Assembly (NCBI GenBank): GCA_017626655.1
Contig: JAGAIH010000461.1
Coordinates: forward strand, 1-9,204
Source of the DNA: Clostridia bacterium
Lineage (GTDB): Bacteria > Bacillota_A > Clostridia > Oscillospirales > CAG-272
Direction: 5' to 3'
Length of the DNA stretch: 9,204 nucleotides
In this document: positions 1 to 6,754 of the stretch, in pieces
Numbering within the stretch: position 1 is the first letter of the stretch
Layout of the letters: every line of letters begins with the position of its first letter
The notes under the pieces: generated by a model
Told to the model about the DNA's origin: nothing
The model's database searches: none
The model's input: the letters and a program-made list of their open reading frames with translations, nothing else
Position numbers and translations under genes: made by a program

Positions 1-1
1 A

Positions 2-2587
2 TATATCACCGACGCCCTGGCCGCCCTGGAAAAGAAAGCCGCCGACAATACCGACGAGATCGACGCCCTGAACCGCCGTATTGAACGGCTCACCGAGCTG
101 ATCGACTCCGCCGCCGCCGATATCCGCGACCGAGAGGAGCAGCTGGTGGAGCTGCGGGTCAGTATCTCTGTCCTGGAGACCACGAGAGACTCCGACAGCG
201 ACCGCAACAGCGGAATCCTGTCCGAGATCGAGGAGTATGAGACTATTTCCCGCGCCCTGCAAAAGGAGGTGGACGACCACCAGCGGGTGGTGGACAAGTA
301 CAACGAAAAGCTGAACGCCATCATTACCGAGATCACCGCCGCCGAGCAGAGCCTGACCTGCCTCAACGAGGAGTACGGCGACCTTCACGAGCGCCACAAT
401 TCCGCCCTCCTCCGCCGTGATTCGGTGACCCAGCGCATCACCACCTACCGCGCCATGGAGGCCCAGTTCGAGGGCTACGCCGACGCCGTCAAGTTCGTCA
501 TGAAGGCCTACCGCGAGGGACGAATCGCCGCATACGGCGGCGCTCCCTGCGGTGAGATCTACGGCCCTCTGTCCCAGCTCATTTCGGTGGAGCAGGACTA
601 CATCACCGCCGTGGAGACCGCCCTGGGGGCGAGCCTCCAGAACATCGTGGTGGAGGACGAGGAGACCGCCAAGGCCGCCATCTACGCCCTCAAGCGGGCG
701 AACGCGGGCCGCACCACCTTCTACCCCCTCACCTCCATGCGTCCCTCTGCCGAGACCGACGACATGAAGCGGGCATTGGGCTTTAGCGGCTTTGTGGCCG
801 TGGCCGATACTCTGGTGTCCTGCGATGACCGCTACCGCACCGTGCTGTCCTCCCTCCTGGGACGGACCCTGGTGTTCGACAACATTGATCACGCCACGGC
901 TATGGCCAAGGCGCTGAAGTACCGTGTCCGCGTGGTGACCCTGGACGGTCAGCAGATCAACGTGGGCGGCTCCTTTACGGGCGGCTCCACGGGACGCAAG
1001 AACAGCTCCCTGACCCGCGCCGCCGAGATCAAGCGCATGGAGGAGGATCTGACCTCCCTGGAGGAGACCGTCAGAAGCTCTGAGTCCGCCCTGACCGCTC
1101 TGCGCGAGCAGATCAAGCGCACCGACAGCGACAAGTCCGCCCTGGAGGACAAGCGAGACCTGACCCGCGCCGTCATGGCGGGGGAGGTGGACAAGCTCAG
1201 CCGCTCCCGCGCCAACCTGGACGCCAACGAGGCCCTGCTGACCCGTGTCCGTGAGGACTCCGAGGCCATTCTCCGTCAGAACGAGGAGAATGAGACCGCC
1301 ATGGTCTCCCTCCGCGCCGAGGAGACGGGCCTGGAGCAGGCCGTCACCGAGCTGCGTACCCTCCGCGAGGAGAAGGCTGCCGAGCGCGGGGACTGCGAGG
1401 ACCGCGTGGATCAGCTGGAAGCCGAGCAGACCCGCCTGCTCATTGAGATCTCCGCCGCCCGCAAGGACGTGGAGACCCGCGAGACTCTGGCCGCCATCTG
1501 CGAGGAGCGCATGGCCGCTACGGGGAACGATATCCGGATCAGTGACGACCGCGTGGAGGCCTACCGCCAAAAGCTGGCTGAGGCTACCGAATCCCAGGCC
1601 GAGAACCGCCGCCTGTACGCCGAGGGCGAGGCGACTATGGCTTCCCTGGTCTCCGACCGCGCCCGCGCCGACGAGAACTCCGCCGCCTACGAGCAGAAGC
1701 TGAACACCATCAACACCCGCCTGCGGGAGGAGATGGACCGCAAGGAGAACCTCTTCCGGGAGTTCACCACCGCCGACAGCAAGCTCACGGGATTGCAGGC
1801 CGAGATGGACAAGCTTTCGGGTAAGCTCTGGGAGGACTACGAGCTGTCCCGCGCCGACGCCGTCGCCCTGGGCTATCCCCCCGTGACCCCCGAGAACCGC
1901 CGCGAGGTGGTGGCTACTCAGACCGAGTGCCGCAACAAGCTCCGCTTCATCGGCCATTTCGATCCCGATGCCGTGGAGAAATACAACGAAACCAAGAACC
2001 GCTACGATACCATGAGCGCCCAGCTCACCGATCTGGAGAAGTCACAGAGGGAGCTGATGGGCATCATCGGCCGGCTGGAGGGGGAGATGAAGACCGCCTT
2101 CGTGGATGCCTTCAACAAGATCAACGAGAACTTCGCGGTGACCTTCTCCGAGCTGTTCGGAGGCGGCTCCGCCGAGATCACCCTGAGCGATCCCGACAAT
2201 GTCCTGGAGAGCGGCATCGAGATCAAGGCCGCCCCTCCCGGAAAGATCATCAAGAGCCTCATGCAGCTTTCGGGCGGCGAGCAGGCCTTCATCGGCGTTG
2301 CCCTGTTCTTCGCCATTCTGAAGGTCAACCCCACCCCCTTCTGCATCCTGGACGAGATCGAGGCCGCCCTGGACGAGGTCAACGTGGAACGCCTCGCCCA
2401 ATACATCAAGCGCTACTCCGACGAGACCCAGTTCATCATGATCACCCACCGCCGCGGTACCATGGCCGCCGCCACCCGTCTGTACGGCGTGACCATGCCC
2501 GAGCGAGGCATCTCCAAGGTGCTGACTCTGGACGTAGCCGATATTGCCAAGAATAAGGAGAACGATTGGAATGGCCTTTTTAGCTAA
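2..2587 (+). CDS. smc: Chromosome partition protein SMC, 5'-truncated by window edge
   Basis: SMC is the ATPase of the SMC-ScpAB condensin, which organises and segregates the chromosome. The open frame runs from base 2 without a start, so the gene enters from the left; a GTG at 146 is internal. About 861 residues are visible of a protein usually near 1,190, so the Walker A head and part of the first coiled coil are missing. In order: the end of the N-terminal coil (to about 460), the globular hinge (about 467-990, ending in the glycine-rich GGSFTGGSTG), a long Glu/Arg/Ala-rich returning coiled coil (about 1000-2090), then the C-terminal head with the ABC signature LSGGEQ (2267-2284), Walker B FCILDE (2339-2356), the D-loop ALDE, and ITHRRGTM near the end. 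All head motifs expected in this half are present. It overlaps ftsY by 17 bases. The identification is firm; only the missing N-terminus limits it. Confidence 0.96.
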   Translation, partial: YITDALAALEKKAADNTDEIDALNRRIERLTELIDSAAADIRDREEQLVELRVSISVLETTRDSDSDRNSGILSEIEEYETISRALQKEVDDHQRVVDKYNEKLNAIITEITAAEQSLTCLNEEYGDLHERHNSALLRRDSVTQRITTYRAMEAQFEGYADAVKFVMKAYREGRIAAYGGAPCGEIYGPLSQLISVEQDYITAVETALGASLQNIVVEDEETAKAAIYALKRANAGRTTFYPLTSMRPSAETDDMKRALGFSGFVAVADTLVSCDDRYRTVLSSLLGRTLVFDNIDHATAMAKALKYRVRVVTLDGQQINVGGSFTGGSTGRKNSSLTRAAEIKRMEEDLTSLEETVRSSESALTALREQIKRTDSDKSALEDKRDLTRAVMAGEVDKLSRSRANLDANEALLTRVREDSEAILRQNEENETAMVSLRAEETGLEQAVTELRTLREEKAAERGDCEDRVDQLEAEQTRLLIEISAARKDVETRETLAAICEERMAATGNDIRISDDRVEAYRQKLAEATESQAENRRLYAEGEATMASLVSDRARADENSAAYEQKLNTINTRLREEMDRKENLFREFTTADSKLTGLQAEMDKLSGKLWEDYELSRADAVALGYPPVTPENRREVVATQTECRNKLRFIGHFDPDAVEKYNETKNRYDTMSAQLTDLEKSQRELMGIIGRLEGEMKTAFVDAFNKINENFAVTFSELFGGGSAEITLSDPDNVLESGIEIKAAPPGKIIKSLMQLSGGEQAFIGVALFFAILKVNPTPFCILDEIEAALDEVNVERLAQYIKRYSDETQFIMITHRRGTMAAATRLYGVTMPERGISKVLTLDVADIAKNKENDWNGLFS

Positions 2588-3827
2588 GTTATTCGGAAAG
2601 AAAAAGAACAACGCCCCTGCCGAGGAGGTCCTCGCCGAGGAGGAGGGCCTGACCCCGGAGGAGGAAGCCGCCGCGGAAGCCGCCGAGGCCGCCCTTTTGA
2701 GCGGTGAGGAGCTGACCGAAGCCGAGATCCCCGAGGAGGAGATCCCCGAGGAGACTGTTGCAGAGGAGGCACCCGCAGAGGAGACCCCCGTTGAAGTCCC
2801 CGTAGAGGAGCCTGCGGTCGAGGAAACCGCCGAAGAGACCCCCGCAGAGGAGCCTGTATCCGAGGAAATCCCCGCCGAGACCCCCGCCGAGGAGGAGATC
2901 GAGGAGACCGCCACCAAGCAGTCCTTCTGGGGCCGCCTCAAGTCGGGTCTGACCAAGACCCGCAACGCCATCTTCGCCCCCGTGGACAACCTTCTGAAGG
3001 CCTTCACCAAGGTGGACGAGGATCTTCTGGAGGAGCTGGAGGAGATCCTGATCTCGGCCGACGTGGGCTTTACCGCCACCGAGGAGATCATGGACGAGCT
3101 CCGCGAGCGCATCAAGGACGGCCGTCTCAAGGAGAAGGACCAGGTCATGACCGCCCTGCGCGAGATCATGACCGATATGATCGGCGAGTCTCAGCCCCTG
3201 ACCTTGACCACCACACCCAGCGTCCTGCTGGTCATCGGTGTCAACGGCGCGGGCAAGACCACCTCCATCGGTAAGATCTCCAAGCGCCTCCGCCTCCAGG
3301 GCAAGAAGGTGGTGGTGGCCGCCGCCGATACCTTCCGCGCCGCCGCCATCGACCAGCTGGCCGTGTGGTGTGAGCGGGCCAAGGTGGACATGGTGCGCCA
3401 GAACGAGGGCAGTGATCCCGCCGCCGTGGTCTTCGATGCCATCGCCGCCGCCAAAAAGAAGCAGGCCGACGTCCTCATCATCGACACCGCAGGCCGCCTC
3501 CAGAACAAGAAGAACCTCATGAACGAGCTGGCCAAGATCGACCGCGTCATCGACCGCGAGCTGCCCGGCGCCTGCCGCGAGACCCTTTTGGTGCTGGACG
3601 CTACCACGGGCCAGAACGCCGTGTCCCAGGCCAAGGAGTTCAGCCAGGCCGCCAGGATCACGGGCATCACCCTGAACAAGCTGGACGGCACCGCCAAGGG
3701 CGGTATCATCATCTCCATCAAGCGGGAGCTGGGCATCCCCGTCAAGTTCATCGGCGTTGGTGAGAAGATCGACGATATGCAGGAATTTGACGCCGAGGAT
3801 TTCGTCTCGGCTCTGTTTGGAGAGTAA
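2571..3827 (+). CDS. ftsY: Signal recognition particle receptor FtsY with long acidic N-terminal extension
   Basis: FtsY is the membrane-bound SRP receptor; it pairs with Ffh to deliver ribosomes making membrane proteins to the translocon. The 418-residue protein begins MAFLAKLFGKKK, a short basic amphipathic segment like the lipid-binding helix of other FtsYs. Residues about 17-113 are highly acidic with repeated ETPAEE-like units. The N domain follows (about 117-205), then the GTPase: GVNGAGKTTSIGK (223-235), DTFRAAAIDQL (253-263), DTAGR (305-309), NKLDGTAKGG (369-378; TKLD is commoner here) and GVGEK (395-399). I chose ATG 2571 over an in-frame TTG at 2544 because AAGGAG (2555-2560) lies 10 bases upstream of it and it gives the expected N-terminus. 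The start lies inside smc, suggesting translational coupling. Bacillus FtsY is about 330 residues and lacks such an acidic region, so the extension, reminiscent of the enterobacterial A domain, is unusual. Confidence 0.96.
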   Translation: MAFLAKLFGKKKNNAPAEEVLAEEEGLTPEEEAAAEAAEAALLSGEELTEAEIPEEEIPEETVAEEAPAEETPVEVPVEEPAVEETAEETPAEEPVSEEIPAETPAEEEIEETATKQSFWGRLKSGLTKTRNAIFAPVDNLLKAFTKVDEDLLEELEEILISADVGFTATEEIMDELRERIKDGRLKEKDQVMTALREIMTDMIGESQPLTLTTTPSVLLVIGVNGAGKTTSIGKISKRLRLQGKKVVVAAADTFRAAAIDQLAVWCERAKVDMVRQNEGSDPAAVVFDAIAAAKKKQADVLIIDTAGRLQNKKNLMNELAKIDRVIDRELPGACRETLLVLDATTGQNAVSQAKEFSQAARITGITLNKLDGTAKGGIIISIKRELGIPVKFIGVGEKIDDMQEFDAEDFVSALFGE

Positions 3828-3830
3828 GCC

Positions 3831-4430
3831 ATGGAACTCATTCTTGCTTCACGAAATCAAAAGAAGATCCGCGAGGTGGAGGCCATCCTGGCGAACCAAT
3901 TCCCGGGCGTCCGCATCCTCTCCCTGGATGACGTGGGCTATATCGGTGACATCGAGGAGAACGGTGAGACCTACGAGGAGAACGCCCTCACCAAGGCCCG
4001 CACCGCCGTGGAGGCAGGGAACCATCAATACCCCGCCATCGCCGACGACTCCGGCCTGTCGGTGGACGCCCTGAACGGCGCCCCCGGCGTCTACTCCGCC
4101 CGCTACGCGGGAGGTCACGGCGACGATGCCGCCAACAACGCCCTCCTGCTGAAGAATTTGGCAGATACCCCCGCCGAGGAGCGCACCGCCCGCTTCGTGT
4201 GCTGTATCGCCCTGGTCTACCCCGACGGCCGTGAGATCACGGTGCGCGGTGAGACCGAAGGTCTCATCATCGACGAGGCCCGCGGCGAGGGCGGCTTCGG
4301 CTACGATCCCTACTTCTACTACGTTCCCTTCGGAAAGACCTTCTCGGAGCTGTCCGCCGAGGAAAAGAACGCCATCAGCCACCGCGGCAAGGCCATTGCC
4401 AAGCTGGCGGAGCAGCTGAAAAACAACTGA
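3831..4430 (+). CDS. rdgB: XTP/dITP diphosphatase, RdgB/HAM1 family
   Basis: This cytosolic enzyme hydrolyses non-canonical purine triphosphates (ITP, dITP, XTP) to monophosphate and pyrophosphate, keeping hypoxanthine and xanthine out of DNA and RNA. The 199-residue length is typical. Family motifs appear in order: the N-terminal SRNQKK (7-12, substrate loop), ENGETYEENA (43-52, with metal-binding acidic residues), ADDSGL (71-76, containing the catalytic Asp), GAPGVYSARYAG (83-94), GGFGYDP (154-160, base-recognition loop) and SHRGKA (183-188). The ATG is 3 bases after the ftsY stop, with GGAG (3819-3822) 8 bases upstream and inside the ftsY end, so it is almost certainly co-transcribed and coupled. 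All key residues look intact. Confidence 0.95.
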   Translation: MELILASRNQKKIREVEAILANQFPGVRILSLDDVGYIGDIEENGETYEENALTKARTAVEAGNHQYPAIADDSGLSVDALNGAPGVYSARYAGGHGDDAANNALLLKNLADTPAEERTARFVCCIALVYPDGREITVRGETEGLIIDEARGEGGFGYDPYFYYVPFGKTFSELSAEEKNAISHRGKAIAKLAEQLKNN

Positions 4431-4454
4431 TACGCAAAGATAATTGGAGATAAC

Positions 4455-4778
4455 ATGAACAACGAAAGAATCTACCCCCCCGCTCCCGTCATCACCTCGA
4501 GCCAGCGCGCCAAGCTCCGCTCCCTGGCCTCCACCATGTCCCCCGTGACCCAGATCGGTAAGGGCGGTGTCACCGAGAACTTCCTGACGGGCATCGACGA
4601 CGCCCTGGAGGCCCGCGAGCTCATCAAGATCTCGGTGCTGGAGACCTCCGAGTATACCCCCCGCGAGGCCGCCGAGGGCATTGCCGATGCCCTGAACGCC
4701 ACCGTGGTCGGCGTCATCGGCCGCAAGATCATCCTCTACCGCCGCTCCCTCAACGGGAAGCGCCACATCGAGCTGTAA
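4455..4778 (+). CDS. yhbY: YhbY-family CRM-domain RNA-binding protein, ribosome assembly
   Basis: The 107-residue protein is a single CRM domain, a small RNA-binding fold that in bacteria associates with pre-50S particles (YhbY in Escherichia coli, YqeI in Bacillus). It shows the SSQRAKLRSLA opening helix (15-25), the conserved IGKGG loop (34-38), the RELIKISVL strand and helix (54-62), and IGRKIILYRR (88-97) near the end. Around 10 extra residues (NNERIYPPAP) precede the usual start of the domain; the position of GGAGA (4446-4450), 4 bases before the ATG, supports the chosen start. The gene follows rdgB after 24 bases, and its stop overlaps the nadD start (TAATG). The same neighbour order yhbY-nadD-yqeK-rsfS is known in Bacillus. 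Specific RNA target is inferred from the family, not visible here. Confidence 0.93.
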   Translation: MNNERIYPPAPVITSSQRAKLRSLASTMSPVTQIGKGGVTENFLTGIDDALEARELIKISVLETSEYTPREAAEGIADALNATVVGVIGRKIILYRRSLNGKRHIEL

Positions 4779-5383
4779 TGCGGGTCGGTATTTACGGCGG
4801 GACCTTTTCCCCCGTCCACAACGGCCACGTGGCCGCCGCCAAGGCCTTTATGGAGCAGATGTGGCTGGATATCCTCTACGTCATCCCCACGGGTGTCACC
4901 CCCCACAAGGATATGAGGGGGGATGCCACCGCCGCCGACCGCCTGGAGATGTGCCGTCTGGCCTTTGAGGGCGTGGAGGGGGTCATCGTCAGCGACCTGG
5001 AGATGAGACGGGAAGGGAAGAGCTACACCGTGGACACCCTCCGCGAGCTGTACGATCCCGACGGCCGCCTGTTCCTCCTCATGGGCACCGATATGCTCCT
5101 GACCCTGGACAAGTGGCGTGAGCCCGAGGAGATCTTCCGCCTTTGCTACCCCGTCTACATCCGCCGCGAGGAGGACGACGGGCTGGACGCCGCCATCGTG
5201 GAAAAGATCAAGTCCTACCAAGAGAAATACGGAAAGGTGGTGCGCCGCATCATGGCTCCCGCCATCCAGATCTCCTCCACCGACGTCCGCGCCGCCGTGG
5301 CCGACGGTTTCCCCATTGAGGGCGCCGTTCCCCCCGCCGTCGCCGCCTACATCCGCGACCGCAACCTGTACCGCAACGCCTGA
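4778..5383 (+). CDS. nadD: Nicotinate-nucleotide adenylyltransferase
   Basis: NadD transfers AMP from ATP to nicotinate mononucleotide, giving deamido-NAD, the penultimate step shared by de novo and salvage NAD synthesis. The 201-residue protein has the nucleotidyltransferase signature GGTFSPVHNGH (7-17, with both His; the usual GGTFDP has Asp where this has Ser11), TPHK (41-44), LMGTDML (101-107) and the C-terminal ISSTDVR (165-171). The ATG shares one base with the yhbY stop (TAATG), and no good ribosome binding site is visible upstream, so translation probably depends on ribosomes finishing yhbY. Starting here gives the canonical MRVGIYGGTF N-terminus. Length and motifs are normal for the family; the Ser for Asp change lies in a position that varies among NadD proteins and need not affect activity. 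Confidence 0.95.
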   Translation: MRVGIYGGTFSPVHNGHVAAAKAFMEQMWLDILYVIPTGVTPHKDMRGDATAADRLEMCRLAFEGVEGVIVSDLEMRREGKSYTVDTLRELYDPDGRLFLLMGTDMLLTLDKWREPEEIFRLCYPVYIRREEDDGLDAAIVEKIKSYQEKYGKVVRRIMAPAIQISSTDVRAAVADGFPIEGAVPPAVAAYIRDRNLYRNA

Positions 5384-5416
5384 AACGGGGTAAATACCCC
5401 GAGAATAGGATATACT

Positions 5417-6070
5417 ATGAACCAAGCTATCACCTTCGGAGAAGCCGACCTTACCGCCCTGCGGGAGACCGTCCGAGAGCAGATGTCCCCCAAGCGCTTC
5501 CACCATACCGCCGCCGTGGAGGATATGGTGATCCGCCTGGCCACCCTCTACTGCCCCGAGGAGATCCCCGCTCTCCGCGCCGCCGCCCTCCTCCACGATA
5601 TCACCAAGGAGTACGATATCCCCACCCAGATGGGATTGCTTATGGAAGCGGGTGAGCCTGTCACCCCGGGGGATGTTTTCTCCCACAAGACCTTCCACGC
5701 CCGTACCGCCGCTCGGCTCATCCCCGACAACTACCCCGCCTTCAACTGCGAGACGGTGGTCTCGGCGGTGCGCTGGCACACCACGGGCCGCGAGGGCATG
5801 ACCCTCACCGAGCAGCTTCTCTACCTGGCGGACTACATCGACGAGTCCCGCCTGTTCCCCGACTGCGTCCGTCTCCGTTCCTTCTTCTGGAGCGCCAACC
5901 CCGAGCGAATGAACCCCGACGAGCGCCGTATCCACCTCCGCCGCACTCTCATCATGTCCTTTGACATGACCATGCGAGCCCTTCTTTCCGAGGGAGCCGT
6001 CATCTCCCCCGACACCGCCCTGGCCCGCAATGAGCTGGTCCTGGAAGAGCTGACCGAGTGCGGACAATGA
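5417..6070 (+). CDS. yqeK: HD-domain hydrolase YqeK, symmetrical Ap4A hydrolase type
   Basis: YqeK is a metal-dependent HD-superfamily enzyme; characterised Firmicutes members cut the stress nucleotide Ap4A symmetrically to two ADP. The 217-residue protein has the expected metal ligands: RFHH (H30), LLHD (H60, D61), HKTFHA (H94 by family alignment), RWHTTGREGMT (H121) and the conserved YLADYID (D139). The C-terminal SPDTALARNELV also matches the family pattern. AGGA (5407-5410) lies 6 bases before the ATG. The gene follows nadD after 33 bases that hold a small perfect hairpin. In Bacillus yqeK also sits between nadD and rsfS. It is slightly longer than the Bacillus protein (about 186), mainly in the N-terminal and central segments. 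Substrate is inferred from the family. Confidence 0.93.
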   Translation: MNQAITFGEADLTALRETVREQMSPKRFHHTAAVEDMVIRLATLYCPEEIPALRAAALLHDITKEYDIPTQMGLLMEAGEPVTPGDVFSHKTFHARTAARLIPDNYPAFNCETVVSAVRWHTTGREGMTLTEQLLYLADYIDESRLFPDCVRLRSFFWSANPERMNPDERRIHLRRTLIMSFDMTMRALLSEGAVISPDTALARNELVLEELTECGQ

Positions 6071-6091
6071 TCCGAGAAAGGAAGTACCATC

Positions 6092-6487
6092 ATGACTGAA
6101 TTCAAGAACCGCATCGTCTCCGAGCTGGAGACACCCGACGCAACCCCCGCTACCCTGGTGGGCGCTACCCCCGAGGAGCTGGCCGAGGCCATCGCCCTGT
6201 TTTTGGACAACAAGCGGGGCCGTGAGATCAAGATCATCAATATGAACGGCAAGACCGACATCTGCGACTACATGGTGCTGGCTACCGGTACCTCCAACAC
6301 CCACGTCCAGACCCTGGGCGGCGAAGTGGAGTATGAGATGTCCCGCCGCGGCATCGAGCCCCTGCACACCGAGGGCCGTGACGGAAACACCTGGATGGTG
6401 CTTGACTATGCCCACATCATGGTCCACATCTTCACCCGTGACACCCGCGAGTTCTACAACCTGGACAAGCTCTACGGAGATCTGTGA
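6092..6487 (+). CDS. rsfS: Ribosomal silencing factor RsfS
   Basis: RsfS (YbeB/Iojap family) binds ribosomal protein uL14 on the 50S subunit and blocks joining with 30S, lowering translation in stationary phase or starvation and probably also checking immature 50S particles. The 131-residue protein contains the family core: TDICDYMVLATGTSNTHVQ (55-73), the W101-containing WMVLDY (101-106) and VHIFTRDTREFYNLDKLYGD (111-130; LW is commoner than LY). Around 25 residues precede the usual family start, including a Pro/Thr-rich stretch (13-27). The start is supported by AAAGGAAG (6077-6084), 7 bases before the ATG. It follows yqeK after 21 bases and is the last gene of the run; a probable terminator follows 6 bases after its stop. 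Confidence 0.95.
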   Translation: MTEFKNRIVSELETPDATPATLVGATPEELAEAIALFLDNKRGREIKIINMNGKTDICDYMVLATGTSNTHVQTLGGEVEYEMSRRGIEPLHTEGRDGNTWMVLDYAHIMVHIFTRDTREFYNLDKLYGDL

Positions 6488-6493
6488 TCCATT

Positions 6494-6545
6494 GGCGGTT
6501 CCCCTGCCCTCGCCAAGCGCGAGCCGCGGGAGACCGCCTTTCCTT
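6494..6545 (+). terminator. Probable rho-independent terminator of the smc-rsfS operon
   Basis: GGCGGT (6494-6499) pairs with ACCGCC (6533-6538). Inside it CCC (6502-6504) pairs with GGG (6528-6530), GC (6506-6507) pairs with GC (6526-6527), and an apical CTCGC (6509-6513) pairs with GCGAG (6519-6523) around a 5-base loop. The result is a long, GC-rich, slightly imperfect hairpin. A short T-rich tail (TTTCCTT, 6539-6545) follows directly. Position, just after the last housekeeping gene and before a fresh promoter, supports termination. The T tract is interrupted by two C residues, so efficiency is uncertain. Confidence 0.65.
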
Positions 6546-6589
6546 GTAAAAATACACAGATCATTCATTTTTTGTATGGAATTGGAAAC

Positions 6590-6603
6590 TTTTTTGCAAA
6601 AAA
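6590..6603. repeat. Perfect 14-base AT palindrome next to the -35
   Basis: Six T, GC, six A (6590-6603) form a perfect palindrome ending 3 bases before the -35 hexamer at 6607. With the T run at 6569-6573 it makes an A/T-tract-rich upstream region in otherwise GC-rich DNA. This is the place and composition of an UP element contacted by the RNA polymerase alpha subunit; it could also be a binding site for a dimeric protein or simply a bend. Function is inference. Confidence 0.5.
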
Positions 6604-6606
6604 CTC

Positions 6607-6635
6607 TTTACAATTCCGCCTTGGTATGATATAAT
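6607..6635 (+). promoter_or_regulatory. Near-consensus sigma-A promoter with extended -10 for the two-component operon
   Basis: TTTACA (6607-6612) is followed after exactly 17 bases by TATAAT (6630-6635), with TG one base upstream of the -10 (6627-6628), i.e. an extended -10. Only one base of the -35 differs from TTGACA. Transcription should start near 6642, giving a leader of about 130 bases before the response regulator. This is the clearest promoter in the window. Confidence 0.88.
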
Positions 6636-6657
6636 AACAGATGTGAAAAAATGTAGC

Positions 6658-6677
6658 TCCACGATAGGTTTCGTGGA
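6658..6677 (+). promoter_or_regulatory. Leader hairpin in the 5' UTR of the response regulator
   Basis: TCCACGA (6658-6664) and TCGTGGA (6671-6677) form a perfect 7-base-pair stem with a 6-base loop, about 16 bases into the predicted transcript. No T run follows, so it is not a terminator. A hairpin near the 5' end could stabilise the mRNA. It could alternatively be a DNA operator, since as DNA it is an interrupted inverted repeat. The function is unknown. Confidence 0.45.
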
Positions 6678-6679
6678 AT

Positions 6680-6697
6680 CGTCATACAATCTTCACA
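6680..6697 (+). promoter_or_regulatory. Candidate PhoB/OmpR-type direct repeat (possible autoregulatory operator)
   Basis: TCAT (6682-6685) and TCAC (6693-6696) are direct repeats spaced exactly 11 bases, one helical turn, as in Pho boxes bound by PhoB-type regulators. The second copy sits in TTCACA (6692-6697), which could serve as a -35 for a weak downstream promoter: TATAGT (6713-6718) after 15 bases. A third CGTCATA, identical to 6680-6686, occurs at 6745-6751. The encoded regulator belongs to the family that binds such repeats, so autoregulation is plausible, but the match is short. Confidence 0.3.
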
Positions 6698-6754
6698 CGG
6701 CTACCCCATTGATATAGTATGATAGAATCGCAACCGTATAAGTGCGTCATAAAA

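Noticed and set aside
146..148. GTG as a start codon for the smc fragment.
   Set aside because: The frame is open back to base 2 and encodes more SMC coiled coil, so the gene begins outside the window.
2544..2570. TTG at 2544 as the ftsY start.
   Set aside because: It would lie upstream of the AAGGAG site that serves ATG 2571, and would add nine residues before the canonical basic amphipathic FtsY N-terminus.
2781..2886. The recurring GAGACCCCCG unit as a mobile or CRISPR-type repeat.
   Set aside because: Copies are short, spaced in multiples of three within the ftsY reading frame, and encode the same acidic peptide unit, so they are coding repeats.
2042..4766. Further minus-strand open frames opposite smc, ftsY, rdgB and yhbY (for example 2042-3169 and 3849-4766).
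   Set aside because: The Ser-rich translation opposite the ftsY acidic repeat is the reverse complement of Glu/Ala/Pro codons; no motifs, no plausible operon, and all oppose well-supported genes.
4736..6568. A 610-codon open frame on the minus strand across nadD, yqeK and rsfS.
   Set aside because: Same codon-bias artefact: low-complexity Gly/Val/His-rich translation, running through a terminator hairpin and opposite three motif-complete genes.
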